Positions 47,108-57,479 of a DNA stretch of 64,000 nt are shown one piece after another (positions within the stretch are counted from its first letter, which is position 1; every line of letters begins with the position of its first letter). Both the position numbers and the translations under genes were made by a program. Below the pieces are notes generated by a model that was not told where the DNA came from, searched no databases, and saw nothing but the letters and a program-made list of their open reading frames with translations. Origin of the DNA: Antilocapra americana (lineage: Eukaryota; Chordata; Mammalia; Artiodactyla; Antilocapridae); contig ML664183.1 of NCBI GenBank assembly GCA_007570785.1, positions 19,822,961 to 19,886,960 on the forward strand. Reading direction: 5' to 3'.

Positions 47108-48374
47108 ATGGATCACAGCCTTTTCGTGTCAAAGGAGCTTGTGTAAATCGATGAAGCTATGAGCTATGCTGTGCAGGGCCACCTAAGACAGAAGGGTCAT
47201 AGTGAAGAGTTCTGACAAAATGTGGTCCACTGGAGGAGGAAATGGCAAACTACTCCAATATTCTAGTCACAAGGACACTATGAATATTATGAAAAGGCAA
47301 AAAGATATGACCCCAAAAGAGAAGGTTGGAAGGTGTCCAATACACTACAGAGGAAGAGTCGAGGGCAATTACTAATAGCTCCAGAAAAAATGGAGTGGCT
47401 GGGCCAAAGCAGAAATGGCACTCCATTGTTGATGTGTCTGGTGGTGAAAATAAAATCTGATATTGTAAAGAACAATATTACATAGGAACCTGTAATTTTA
47501 CGTCCATGAATCAAGATAAATTGGACTTGGTCAACCAGATGACAGCAAGAGTGAACATCGACATCTTACATCTTAAGAATCAGTGAACTAAAATGGATGG
47601 GAATGGGTGAATTTAATTCAAATGACCATTATATGTACTATTATGGGCAAGAATCCCTTAGAAGAAATGAAGTAGCCCTTGTAATCAGAAAAAGAATCTG
47701 AAATTCAGTACTTGGAGTAAAACAACCTCATATATGCAGATGATAACTAACATCATGAGATCCAGTCCCTTCACTTCATGGCAGAGAGAAGGGGAAAAAC
47801 TGGAAACCAGGACAGATTTTCTTTTCTTTGGCTCCAAAATCACTGAGGATGGTGACTGAAGCCATGAAATTAAAAGATGTTGCTCCTTGGGAGAAAAATT
47901 ATGACAAGAAATATGACATAGCATATTATAAAGTAGAGACGTTACTTTGTTGCATAGTCACATTTATGGTTTTTCCAGTAGTTATGCATGAATGTGAGAG
48001 TTGGACCATTAAGAAGACTGAAGGCCAAAGAACTGATTCCTATGAACTGTGGTTTGGAAGACTCTTGAGAGTCCCTGGGACTGCAAGGAGATCAAGCCAG
48101 TCAATTCTAAAGGAAACCAACCCTGAATATTCATGGAAGAACTAATGTTGAAGCTCAATACTTTGGCCACCTTATGCAAAGAACCTCCTCTTTGGAAAAG
48201 ACCCTGATGCTAGGAAAGATTGAAGGCAAAAAGAGCAAGGAGGGGCACAGAGATTAAGATGGTTATATAGCATCACCAACTCACTGGACATGAATTTGAG
48301 CAAAATTAGGAGATAGTGATGAACAGGGAAGCCTGGCATGCTGTGGTCCATGGGGTTGCAGAGTCAGACACGAT
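47108..48374 (+). mobile_element. BovB LINE, internally deleted derivative
   Basis: Holds part of the BovB leader and the start of the endonuclease (to about 47718, at 'gtacttggag'), then jumps to the RT YADD region (about 47725-47750, YADD readable), makes a second jump to the thumb region at about 47751, and runs to a normal 3' end. About 1.9 kb of the family is missing at the first junction. No coding capacity remains. The 47828-48145 plus frame is the C-terminal remnant. Confidence 0.88.
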
Positions 48375-48548
48375 TTTGGCCTGAATGGCCATTTTCCTCT
48401 CTGTGTCTATAGTAGTTTCTCCATCAGCCACATTATAAAACTTTTACATCTTATGCTACTGTGTGACTCTCATAGTACATAAAATATGACACTTGTTATA
48501 GTAATTGATTCTTGAAAATTAAAAAAAAAAACATTTTATTGGAAATAT

Positions 48549-48712
48549 TGCAGGAGACCAACATTTGATTCCTGGGTCGAGAAGACCCCCTGGGGAAGGT
48601 AATCTTCAGTATTTTTGTCTGAAGAATTCAATAGACAGAGGAACCTGTTGGCTCTGAAGTCCATGGGGTTGCAAAGAGTCAGATACGACTGAATGACTAA
48701 CACACACACAAG
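48549..48712 (+). mobile_element. Bov-tA SINE, 5'-truncated
   Basis: Begins at 'gcaggagaccaacatttgat', holds the 'gattcctgggtcgagaagac' box and the BovB-derived tail, ending in a short (AC)n run. Confidence 0.88.
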
Positions 48713-50410
48713 GCCAGATGAAAGGTCAGATGAAAGTCAGAGGTTTTTTCTATATAATTTTTTCAATAAGACTTGCTTCTACCTAAAATTATTTTTATTA
48801 CAATTTTAATGTTCCCACATTCAAGTAAAATGAAAATGATATAAGGAATTATGCTAAATGGTTAAAAATAACATTAGTCATTGCTTTCCTGTGTGTGATT
48901 CAGTGGGTAATTTAAATGATAATCTAGTGACAATCTCTTGGGAAAATTGAATATCTGCAATGATACTCAAAATTAGAAAAAAGAAATAATGCATCTCACC
49001 CATAAATATTCAAGTATGTTGCAGTCAATCCCACATTCACCACTGTGGGTATAAAACCTCTGCCAGGCACTCTGTCTAGGAATGCTGTAGCAGTGAAATA
49101 AATAACTTCCAAAGCCTGCTGTACCCATCTTCATGCCAGAAGTAATTCTGCAGTCAACCCACATACATTTCCAAGGGCATTTACAAGGGAACAAGATTAT
49201 CTAGAATCCCGGAGCAAGCTCATCTCATAAGCTACTAGATAAAAAACCTTGAAAATTACTAACATTAAAGTGAGCTATTCTCCCTAGATTCAAATTCAAG
49301 GATACTAAGCTCTTTTGAACTTATCAGTGTCTATTTATGAGATCAGTGAATTTTGCTTTCAGTGTAACCTCTTTTATGCAAATTAAGCTGGTGTGATTCT
49401 TTTTTAAAAAATGTTCTTTTCAGAAGCCTTAAAACTGACCCATCAGGGATCCACCATACTGGGATGGGCAAAGATGCTGCCAGTTGAAAGGGAAGAGGAG
49501 TGTTCCTTTCTTGATTCACGAGTCCACCTCTCTCATTAAAGCCTCTGAGGATTAGGTCGTATTTTACTTACAACTATTATTCCTAGTGTTTTTGTGTAAT
49601 GAGCCTGACAAAACACTGTTGCAGTTCCACAATAGCCCTGCTAAGGTCTATTTGCGCTGACCAGTAAGGAGAATCTTCCTGAGGATATTTTAAAACAGAA
49701 TCCTTTTCCAAGTAAATGGTAGAAACCATGTTAACTGGAGATTTACTCAATTATAATGCTTGCTCTGAAAAGTCAGATGGAAGTCAAACTTTATTTTAAA
49801 TTCACAAGGATACTGTCTTTGTAAAGAGACTTTGGGCTAATGCTTTGGATCATAAGCATTTTATTAAAGGGCTTTTCAGAAAGGAAATCCTGCCTGAAAT
49901 GAATTTCGAAGAATCCCATGTCAATTACACCATATGTGTCAACTGCACACATATAGTCTTAATATTCATTTTTTGGCATAAAATGTAACCTTATTTCTTC
50001 TCCTTCCCTTGAACCCCATACCTCTCACCAAAAAGATACTTCAAAAAAATCTCTGCATTTCCACAAGTTGCTATTACAACTTTTGGGGGAAAATTGCTGA
50101 AATAGTTTAATAATAGTATTATTTTTTAGGAGATGTTTTGAGCCTATGAAATAAATTATATTAAGAGAGCTCAATCATACTTGTCAGGAAATTTTCCCTG
50201 GACCAAGAGAGACAGTATCAATGAATGTTTATCCAAATTTTTAATGCCTTTAAGGCTAAGATGGAGAAAAACAATTGTTTTTGCAATTTGCACCAATGAT
50301 CATGTATTTTTAGTTAAAAAAATTCTAATTTTCAATTTTAGTTACTTTTCCAGGTGATACTGAAACATTTAAGAATAACAATTCAGCAAATTGCTTGTAA
50401 GAGAAATAAT
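48713..50410. other. Repeat-poor stretch, unassigned
   Basis: About 1.7 kb in which I recognise no interspersed repeat, the longest such stretch in the right half. Its composition around 49400-49950 is less AT-rich and less simple than the other gaps. I see no coding exon. The 73-codon minus frame at 48973-49194 has no recognisable domain. Confidence 0.4.
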
Positions 50411-50625
50411 TGAGGCATGGTGGTGCTTGTGGTAAAGAACTAGCCTGCAAATGCAGGGGACAAGAGATGTGGCTTCATTCCCTGGGTTGGGAAGATCCCC
50501 TGGAGGAGGACATGGCCACCCTCTTCAGTATTCTTGCCTGGAGAATCCCATGGCAGAGGAGCCTGGTGGGCTACAGTCCACAGGGCTGCAAAGAGTCAGA
50601 CATGACTGAGGCAACTTAGCATACA
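50411..50625 (+). mobile_element. Bov-tA SINE
   Basis: Head diverged (tgaggcatggtggtgcttgt), then 'ccctgggttgggaagatccc', 'cagtattcttgcctggagaa' and the tail 'agtcagacatgactgaggca'. The 69-codon frame is a SINE translation. Confidence 0.9.
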
Positions 50626-50809
50626 GTAAAATGAGGTTAACATATTAACCATAAAATTTTTTTACAAAATTATATAATCTACAATTTTTAAGTAAATGCA
50701 TAGAACTAAAATGTAAATGTTACATTGAGTTCACCTGCTTGACCATAATGATCATTATTTATAGGTAGTATTCTATAGTATATAGTATGAGCACTCTGAA
50801 TGTAGTTCT

Positions 50810-51166
50810 TTATGTACTCTGTACACATCTGTTTTCAGATGTATATTTTACGGATATTTTGTCCCATTCTGTGTATTGTCTTTTAGTTTCTTTATGGTAT
50901 CCTTTGAAGCACAAAAGTTTCAATTTTGATGAAGTCATCTATTTTTTTTTTTTGTCTATTTTTTCTTCTGTATTTTGTGCTTTTGATGTTTTCTATTTAA
51001 GAAACCAATGCCTATTCCAAGGTCCTGAAGGTTTACATTTAATGTTTCTTCTAAAAGTTTTATTGTTTTAGCTTTTACATTTAGGTCCTTGATCCATTTT
51101 GAATTATGTATGATTTGAGGTTGGGTTCCAGATTCATTCTTTTGCTTGTGGATACTAAGCTGTCAC
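50810..51166 (-). mobile_element. Old L1, 3' UTR part (nest host, segment 1)
   Basis: Minus-strand old L1. The plus strand reads the complement of the 3' UTR: 'ttttgtcccattctgtgtat', 'atttaggtccttgatccatt', 'cattcttttgcttgtggata'. It is continuous with 51800, 52205 and 55384 once three later insertions are removed. The 94-codon plus frame 50787-51071 is antisense to it. Confidence 0.82.
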
Positions 51167-51812
51167 AGCACCATTTTTTTTTAATGCTTAAATTTTTTTT
51201 TTAAATTTTCTTTACTTTATTGTGTTGGTTTTGCCATACATTGACATGAATCCTCCATGGGTATACATATGCTCCCCCTCCAGAACCCCCCTCCCTCCTC
51301 CCTCCTGATTCCCTCCCCCTGGGTCATCCTGGTGCACCAGCCCCAAGCATCAAACCTAGGCTGGCGATTGATTTCACATATGATAATTAACACGTTTCAA
51401 TGCCATTCTCCCATATCATCCCACCCTTGCCCTCTTCCACAGAGTCCACGAGACTGTTCTATACATCTGTGTTTCTTTTGCTGTCTCTCATGCAGGGTTC
51501 TCGTTACCATCTTTCTAAATTCCATATATATGTGTTAGTATACTGTATTGTTGTTTTTCCTTCTGGCTTACTTCACTCTGGATAATAGGCTCCAGTTCCG
51601 TCCACCTGAGTAGAACTGAGTCAAATGAATTTTTTTTTAATGCTGAGTAATATTCCATTGTGTATATGCACCACAGCTTTCTTATCCATTCGTCAGTTGA
51701 TGGGCATCTAGGTTGCTTCCATGTCCTGGCTATTGTAAACAATGCAGCGATGAACATTGGGGTACACGTGGCTCTTTCAATTCTGGTTTCCTCGGTGTGA
51801 GCACCATTTTTT
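51167..51812 (-). mobile_element. L1_BT-like LINE 3' end with 13-bp duplication, nested in old L1
   Basis: About 620 bases of young L1 3' end on the minus strand (51180-51799). It holds the T-rich run, 3' UTR with C-rich tract at about 51273-51319, and the upstream portion to 'ccacgtgtaccccaatgttc' on the minus strand. Flanked by identical agcaccatttttt at 51167-51179 and 51800-51812. No inversion. Frames of 60-95 codons on both strands are incidental. Confidence 0.93.
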
Positions 51813-51914
51813 CAAGACATTTTTTTTCCCCTATTGAATGTCTTGTTGAAAAACAAGATTTAACATTTTTTAATATCAATTGGCCATTAATGTGAGGGTT
51901 AACTTCTGAACTCT
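51800..51914 (-). mobile_element. Old L1, segment 2
   Basis: A short continuation: after the duplicated 'agcaccattttttcaagaca' the text runs 'ggccattaatgtgagggtta', as in a complemented old L1 3' region. Cut again at 51914 by a CHR SINE. Confidence 0.8.
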
Positions 51915-52213
51915 TTTTATTTCAGAATTTTATTTGTATAGTTTTGGCTGCTCTGGGCCTTTGTTGCTGCATGCAGACTTTCTCTTTAGTTGTGGTGTGC
52001 AGGCTTCTCATTGCAGAGGCTTCTCCTATTGCAGAGCACTAGCTCTTGGGCATGTGGGCTTTAGTAGTAGGCTTGTGGGTTGAGTAGCTGTGGTGTTCAG
52101 GCTTAGTTGCCCCATGGAATGTGGAATTTTCCCAGACCAGGTATTGAACTCACATTTCCTGAATAAGCAGATTCTTAACCATTAGACCACCAGGGCTGAC
52201 CTGGCTGAATTCT
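51906..52213 (-). mobile_element. CHR-type long SINE nested in old L1
   Basis: Element about 51915-52204 on the minus strand. The plus strand shows 'gtttggctgctctgggcct', 'tgctgcatgcagactttctc', 'gtgtgcaggcttctcattgc' and the head complement 'accattagaccaccagggct'. Flanked by ctgaactct (51906-51914) and ctgaattct (52205-52213), one mismatch. It inserted into the same old L1. Confidence 0.88.
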
Positions 52214-53214
52214 ATTCCATTGGTCTATATATTTTTCTTTATGCTTGTCCCACACTGTCTTGGGTACTGTAGTTTGATAGTAAATTTTGAAACTGAGAAA
52301 AGTGTGTCTTCCAATTGTGTACCTTTATTCAGGACAATTTGGCTCTTCAGCATCACTTGCATTTCCCTATTAATTTTATGATCAGCTTGTCAATTTCTGC
52401 AAAAAACAAAAGGCAGTTTCAAACTGTGATTTTCACAGGAATTACATTTAATCTATAGACCAGTTGGGAGAATATCGCCATCTTAGATCTTTCTTTTTTT
52501 TAAATTAATTAATTTAATTATTTTTCATTTACATTATCATGTTTGTTCAGTTATTCTTTATGTTCTCACAATGATATTTTAAAGTACATAAGTTTTCTTT
52601 TTTTAAAGTCATTCTTAAATATTTTGCTATTCTTGATGCTATGGTAAATAGAATTATCTTCTCAATTTCAGTTTTGTATTGTTCATTGATAGTATGGAAA
52701 TATAAATTATTTTGTATCTTGGCTTTGACTTTATGGACCTTGTTATTGGTTCTAGTAGTTGCTTATGCATTCCTAGGGATTTTCTGTGTACAGGGTCATG
52801 TCACCTGTGAATAGAGATAATTTACTTCCTAATTTCCAATCAAAATGCCTTTTCCTTCTTTTTCTTTCCTTTTTTGGCCTAATTGCCCTGAAAATAACCA
52901 CCCATGCAGTGTTGCATAACAATGCAAAAAATGAGCATTCCCTTGTCTCTGACCATGGGGGAAATCTGTCTCAATATTAAGTATTATATCTATGGAATTT
53001 TCATAGATGCTTTTCCCTTAAGTTGATGCTGTTCTCTTCTATTACTTGTTGACTGTTTTTATCATAAAGAGCTTTGGATTTTTGTCAGGTTTTTTTTTGT
53101 ACATAAAGAAATGATCATTCATGCTTTTTGTCCTTTATTCTATTGATCTATTATAGTAGTGGATTTTTGTATCATTAATCTACCTTATGTATAATATTTT
53201 TAGTTTGTTACTAG
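52205..53214 (-). mobile_element. Old L1, ORF2 region (segment 3)
   Basis: Complement of ORF2 from its C terminus into RT: 'ttctattccattggtctata', 'cacactgtcttgggtactgt', 'gatcagcttgtcaatttctg', 'gtcatgtcacctgtgaatag'. In the last phrase (about 52797-52811) the minus strand codes FTGD where L1 RT has FADD, so the first catalytic aspartate is lost. Stops are frequent. Continues at 55384. Confidence 0.85.
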
Positions 53215-54041
53215 GTTCTTCATAACCCAGATAATTATGATCGTGTGATCACTCACCTAGACCCAGACATCCTGAAATGTATAGTCAAATGGGCCTTAGG
53301 AAGCATCACTATGAACGAAGCTAGTGGAGGTGATGGAATTCAACTTGAGCTATTTCAAATCCTAAAAGATGACGCTGTGAAACTGCTGCACTCAATATGT
53401 TAGAAAATTTGTAAAATTCAGCAGTGGCCACAGGACTGGAAAATGTCGGTTTTCATTCCAATCCCAAAGAAAGGCAACACCAAAGAATGCTCAAACTATC
53501 ACACATTGCATTCATCTCACACGCTAGTAAAGTAATGCTCAAAATTCTCCAGGCAGGGCTTAACAATATGTGAACCATGAACTTCCAAATGTTTGAGCTG
53601 GTTTTAGAAAAGGCAGAGGAACCAGATCAAATCATTAACATCTGCTGGATCACTGAAATAGCAAGAGAGTTACAGAAAACCATCTATTTCTGCTTTATTG
53701 ACTGTGCCAAAGCCTTTGACTGTGTGGATCACAGTAAACTGTGGAAAATTCTGAAAGAGATGAGAGTACCAGACCACCTGACCTGCCTCCTGAGAAATCT
53801 GTATGCAGGTCAGGAAGCAACAGTTACAACTGGACATGGAACAACAGACTGGTTCCAAATAGGAAAAGGAGTATGTCAAGGCTGTATATTGTCACCCTGC
53901 TAATTTAACTTATATGCAGAGTACATCATGAGAAACGCTGGGCTGAATGAAGCTCAAGATGGAATCAAGATTTCCAAACGAAATATCAATAACCTCAGAT
54001 ATGTAGATAACACCACCTTTTTGGCAGAAAGCGAGAAAGAA

Positions 54042-54664
54042 CTGAAGAGACTCTTTTTTTTTTTTTTGATGGAACTAGACTGAGACTCTATTTTCAATGG
54101 TCTATAAATATATTCCTTTCTGACACAGAGGAAACTGTTGGCCTGAACAGAAGTGAGAAGACACTTCATCTCCCCCCCCCCCCCCCCCCCCCCATGACTG
54201 TCTCTGGGCTATTCTACTCAGGGTCTTTTTTTTTTATTGTATTGGTTTTGCAATACAATGACATGAAACCGCCATGGGTTTACATTCACTCCCCCTCCAG
54301 AACACCCCTCCCTCCTCCCTCCCGATTCCCTCCCCCTGGGACATCTCGGTGCACCAGCCCCGAGCATCAACCCTGGGCTGGTGATTGATTTCACATATGA
54401 TAATTAACATGTTTCAATGTCATTCTCCCATATCATCCCACCCTTGCCCTCTTCCACAGAGTCCACAAGTCTGTTCTATACATCTGCGCTCCTTTTGCTG
54501 TCTCACATGCAGGGTTCTCGTTACCATCTTTCTAAATTCCATATATATGTGTTAGTATACTGTATTGTTGTTTTTCCTTCTGGCTTACTTCACTCTGGAT
54601 AATAGGCTCCAGTTCCATCCACCTGAGTAGAACTGATTCAAATGAATTTTCTGAAGAGACTCTT
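54042..54664 (-). mobile_element. L1_BT-like LINE with candidate 3' transduction, nested in BovB
   Basis: Flanked by identical ctgaagagactctt at 54042-54055 and 54651-54664, so 54056-54650 is one insertion. On the minus strand the L1 3' part (54236-54650) ends with a first A run (54226-54235). Then come 158 bases that are not L1 (54068-54225), and a second A run (54054-54067). This is the arrangement of a read-through transcript whose downstream flank was carried along. An AATAGA hexamer (54087-54092 complement), a known weak polyadenylation signal, lies about 20 bases before the outer A run. Confidence 0.88.
54172..54193. repeat. Run of 22 C
   Basis: An unbroken homopolymer of C inside the transduced segment, G on the L1 sense strand. 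It could form a G-quadruplex or be a sequencing or assembly length error. Confidence 0.9.
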
Positions 54665-55383
54665 GATGAAAGTGAAAGAGGAGAGTAAAAAACTTGGCTT
54701 AAAACTCAACATTCAGAAAACTAAAATCATGATATCTGGTCCCATTCCTTCATTGAAAATAGATGGGGAAACAATGGAAACACAGAGATTTTATTTTGAG
54801 GGCTCCAAAATCACTGCAGATGGTGACTGCAGCCATGAAATTAAAAGATGCTTACTCCTTGGAAGGAAAGTGATGACCAACCTAGACAGCATATTTAAAA
54901 GCAGAGACATTACTTTGCCAACAAAGGTCCATCTAGTCAAGGCTTTGGTTTTTCCAGTGGTCATGTATGGATGTGAGCGTTGAACTACAAAGAAAGCTGA
55001 GCGCTGAAGAATTGATGCTTTTGAACTGTGGTGTTGGAGAAGACTCTTGAGAGTTCCTTGGACTGTGAGGAGATCCAATCAGTTCATCCTAAACGAAGTC
55101 AGTCCTTAATATTCATTGGAAGGACTGATGTTGAAGCTGAAACTCCAGTATTTTGGTCACCTGATTTGAAGAATGGACTTATTTGAAAAACCATGATGCT
55201 GGGAAAGATTACAGGCAGGAGAAGAAGGAGACAACGGAGGATGAGATGGTTGAATGGCATCACCGACTCAGTGGACATGAATTTGAGTAAACTCTGGGAG
55301 TTGGTGATGGACAGGGAGGCCTGGCGTGCTGCAGTCCACGGGATCGTATAGAGTCTGACACAACTGAGTGACTGAACTGAAGG

Positions 55384-55850
55384 TTTAGTTTGCTAGTATT
55401 TTGTTGAAGATTTGTTTTATCTGTGTCCAGAGAGATATAGGCCTATAGTTTTCTACTCATGATATGTCTCTCTGCTTTTGGTATCAGTGTAACAATAGTC
55501 TCAAAGATGGGCCAGGAGGCACCCCCTTCTCCTCTATTTTTTGAAACAATTTAAAGAATTGGTATTAACTCTTTAAATATTTAAGAGAGTTCATCAATGA
55601 AGGCATTTGGGCTTGGGCATTTCTCTGTGGGAAGTTTAAAATTTTTACAGTTCAAGTTCTTTATGATAGTTGTCTTCATATTTTTCTTTGTTCTTGAGTC
55701 AATTATGGTAGTTTGTTTCATTCTGGTAATTTCTCCATTTAATCTAAGTTACCAAATTTGTCACATGCGACTACTAACATTATTGCCTTATAATTTAATA
55801 AAAATTCTGCAAGGTCCATAGTGATATTCTGCCTCCTAAGTACTTCACAA
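55384..55850 (-). mobile_element. Old L1, ORF2 reverse transcriptase region (segment 4)
   Basis: Continuation of the nest host after BovB: 'agtttgctagtattttgttg', 'ttggtattaactctttaaat', 'catcaatgaaggcatttggg' and 'cttgagtcaattatggtag' are complements of the RT palm and fingers region of old L1 ORF2. Ends near 55850. The 74-codon plus frame 55597-55821 is antisense to ORF2. Confidence 0.82.
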
Positions 55851-56455
55851 CTCTGTAATCCTTTAGATATCTTGCATTCATTTACTCTAAATGCCTTTGT
55901 GTCTTACCCTCTGTTTAGTTTTCCATTTCCCAGTGAGTACCTCTGAGTTACAGATATGATCATGAGGTCAAAATGCATATGACACATTGTTGAGTTATTT
56001 TTTTTCCAAATTCTGTTTTACTAAATGCATAAAAGGAATTAGAATTTCTTAGATTCTTGACAACTGTTCTGAAAATGTTGAGAAGGGTAAGAGCCATTTA
56101 GGTATACATGTTAACCTTGGGTACAACAGCGTTCTGCTGTGTACATTTTTTTTTTTCCTCAAAAGATGAGAATATTGTTTAATTACAGAAGTAAATCATA
56201 AGGTATGTTAAATAACCTTGTGTGATAAAAGCTGTATTTTATATTATATAAGTAGTATAGAGAACTAGAGGTTATAACCAAACAGATTTGTGAGAAGAAC
56301 TCACAGTAAGTTTATTATATTTCCAGATTTAACCATCAGGCAAAACTTTCTGCTTCTCATTCTGCTATGGTAGATTTAATTGATGGTGGTAGAAGTCTCT
56401 GTTGTCTGGCATAGGGCCTTATAATCTATGGTTTGAACTGACATATGATTGGTAG
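55851..56455. other. Unassigned AT-rich DNA
   Basis: May hold more decayed L1 but I cannot show it. Confidence 0.3.
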
Positions 56456-56457
56456 GG

Positions 56458-56945
56458 AAATGTGGTAGCTGAATAATGCTGCACTCCTCAAAATTTACAG
56501 AACCTAATCCCTGGAACCTGTGAATATTATTTTATATGAAAAAAAAAAAAGGACTTTGGAGATGTTTGCAGATATGTTAAATATCTTGAGATGGGGAGAC
56601 TAGTTTGGATACTATCTGGGTGGGCCCAAAATGCAATCACAAGTATCATTGTAAGAAGAAAGTAGAGGAAAATTTGGCACACAGAACAGGAAAACACTAT
56701 CTGACCACAAAGGCAGAAAATGGAGTGATTCTACCAGAAGCCAAGCTTGCCAGCAGCCACCAGTAGCTGGAAAACCAATTGACTGTTAAAGTATTTGGGA
56801 AGAGCACAGCTCTGCTCACACCTTGATTTTGGCCCAGTGATACTGATTTCAAACTTTTGGCCTCCAGAGTCATGAGTAAATAAATCTCTGCCGTTTTAAG
56901 CACCAAATGTGTGGTAATTTGTTACTACAGCCACAGGAAATGAAT
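56458..56945 (+). repeat. Old LTR-like interspersed repeat
   Basis: Same family as 45525-46022, opposite strand. Phrases in order: 'cctaatccctggaacctgtg', 'ggactttggagatgtttgca', 'atctgggtgggcccaaaatg', 'caccttgattttggcccagt', 'ggcctccagagtcatgagta', an AATAAA at about 56879-56884, and 'gtggtaatttgttactacag'. Nearly full length by comparison with the other copy. Family name not certain. No viral coding region is present. Confidence 0.65.
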
Positions 56946-57162
56946 AAAGTAAAACAAATGATTCTGAACAAAGCTCCAAGGTCAGATTTGTCTTCAGTAC
57001 TTTTTCTATCTGTTTTCTCAGTCATTGCATTGCCTTGAGCTTCAATTCCTTTGATTTGGTACCTTGCTGCTCAGTACAATAGGATTGCATTAGCAGTGAT
57101 AAAATTGTATCTCTGATGCCTAGCTGCTACAGGTAAAAAGAGGTAAAACTATCAGCCTCAAA

Positions 57163-57344
57163 TTCTCTCATTGGTATAGAATCTGCCTGCAATTTGGGAG
57201 ACCTGAGTTCAGTCCCTGGATTGGGAAGATACCCTGGAGAAGGGAAAGGCTGCCCACTCCAGTATTCTGGCCTGGAGAATTCCATGGACTGTTCAGTCCA
57301 TGGGGTCACAAAGAGTTGGACACAACTGAGTGACTTTCACTTTC
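57163..57344 (+). mobile_element. Bov-tA SINE, 5'-truncated
   Basis: Holds 'agaatctgcctgcaatttgg', 'agaagggaaaggctgcccac', 'tctggcctggagaattccat' and the tail 'gtcacaaagagttggacaca', ending in a short ttcactttcc run. The wording matches the second unit of the dimeric SINE at 43018. Confidence 0.9.
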
Positions 57345-57479
57345 CTTGCCTCACACATGTATAGACTCCCCTATTACCAATATCATTCACCAGAAAGGCA
57401 ATTTTTTTTAATCAAAATTGCACCTACATTGCTGCATCATAATCGCTTAAATTCCATAGTTTACCCTAGGGTTCCCTCT

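Larger units (their letters stand above)
53199..55396 (+). mobile_element. BovB LINE nested in old L1, itself split by a young L1
   Basis: BovB spans 53215-54055 and 54651-55383, 5'-truncated in the linker before RT. The host L1 sequence is repeated as tttagtttgttactag (53199-53214) and tttagtttgctag (55384-55396), an apparent target-site duplication with a later 3-base indel. RT: the frame 53577-53903 keeps motif A (FIDCAKAFDCVDH) and QGCILSPC, then a TAA at about 53902 replaces a leucine codon. The YADD box reads YVDN (54000-54011). The C-terminal frame is 54642-54983. Inactive. Confidence 0.93.

Noticed and set aside
50787..51071. 94-codon plus frame as a membrane protein
   Set aside because: Hydrophobic because it is antisense to an AT-rich old L1 3' UTR.
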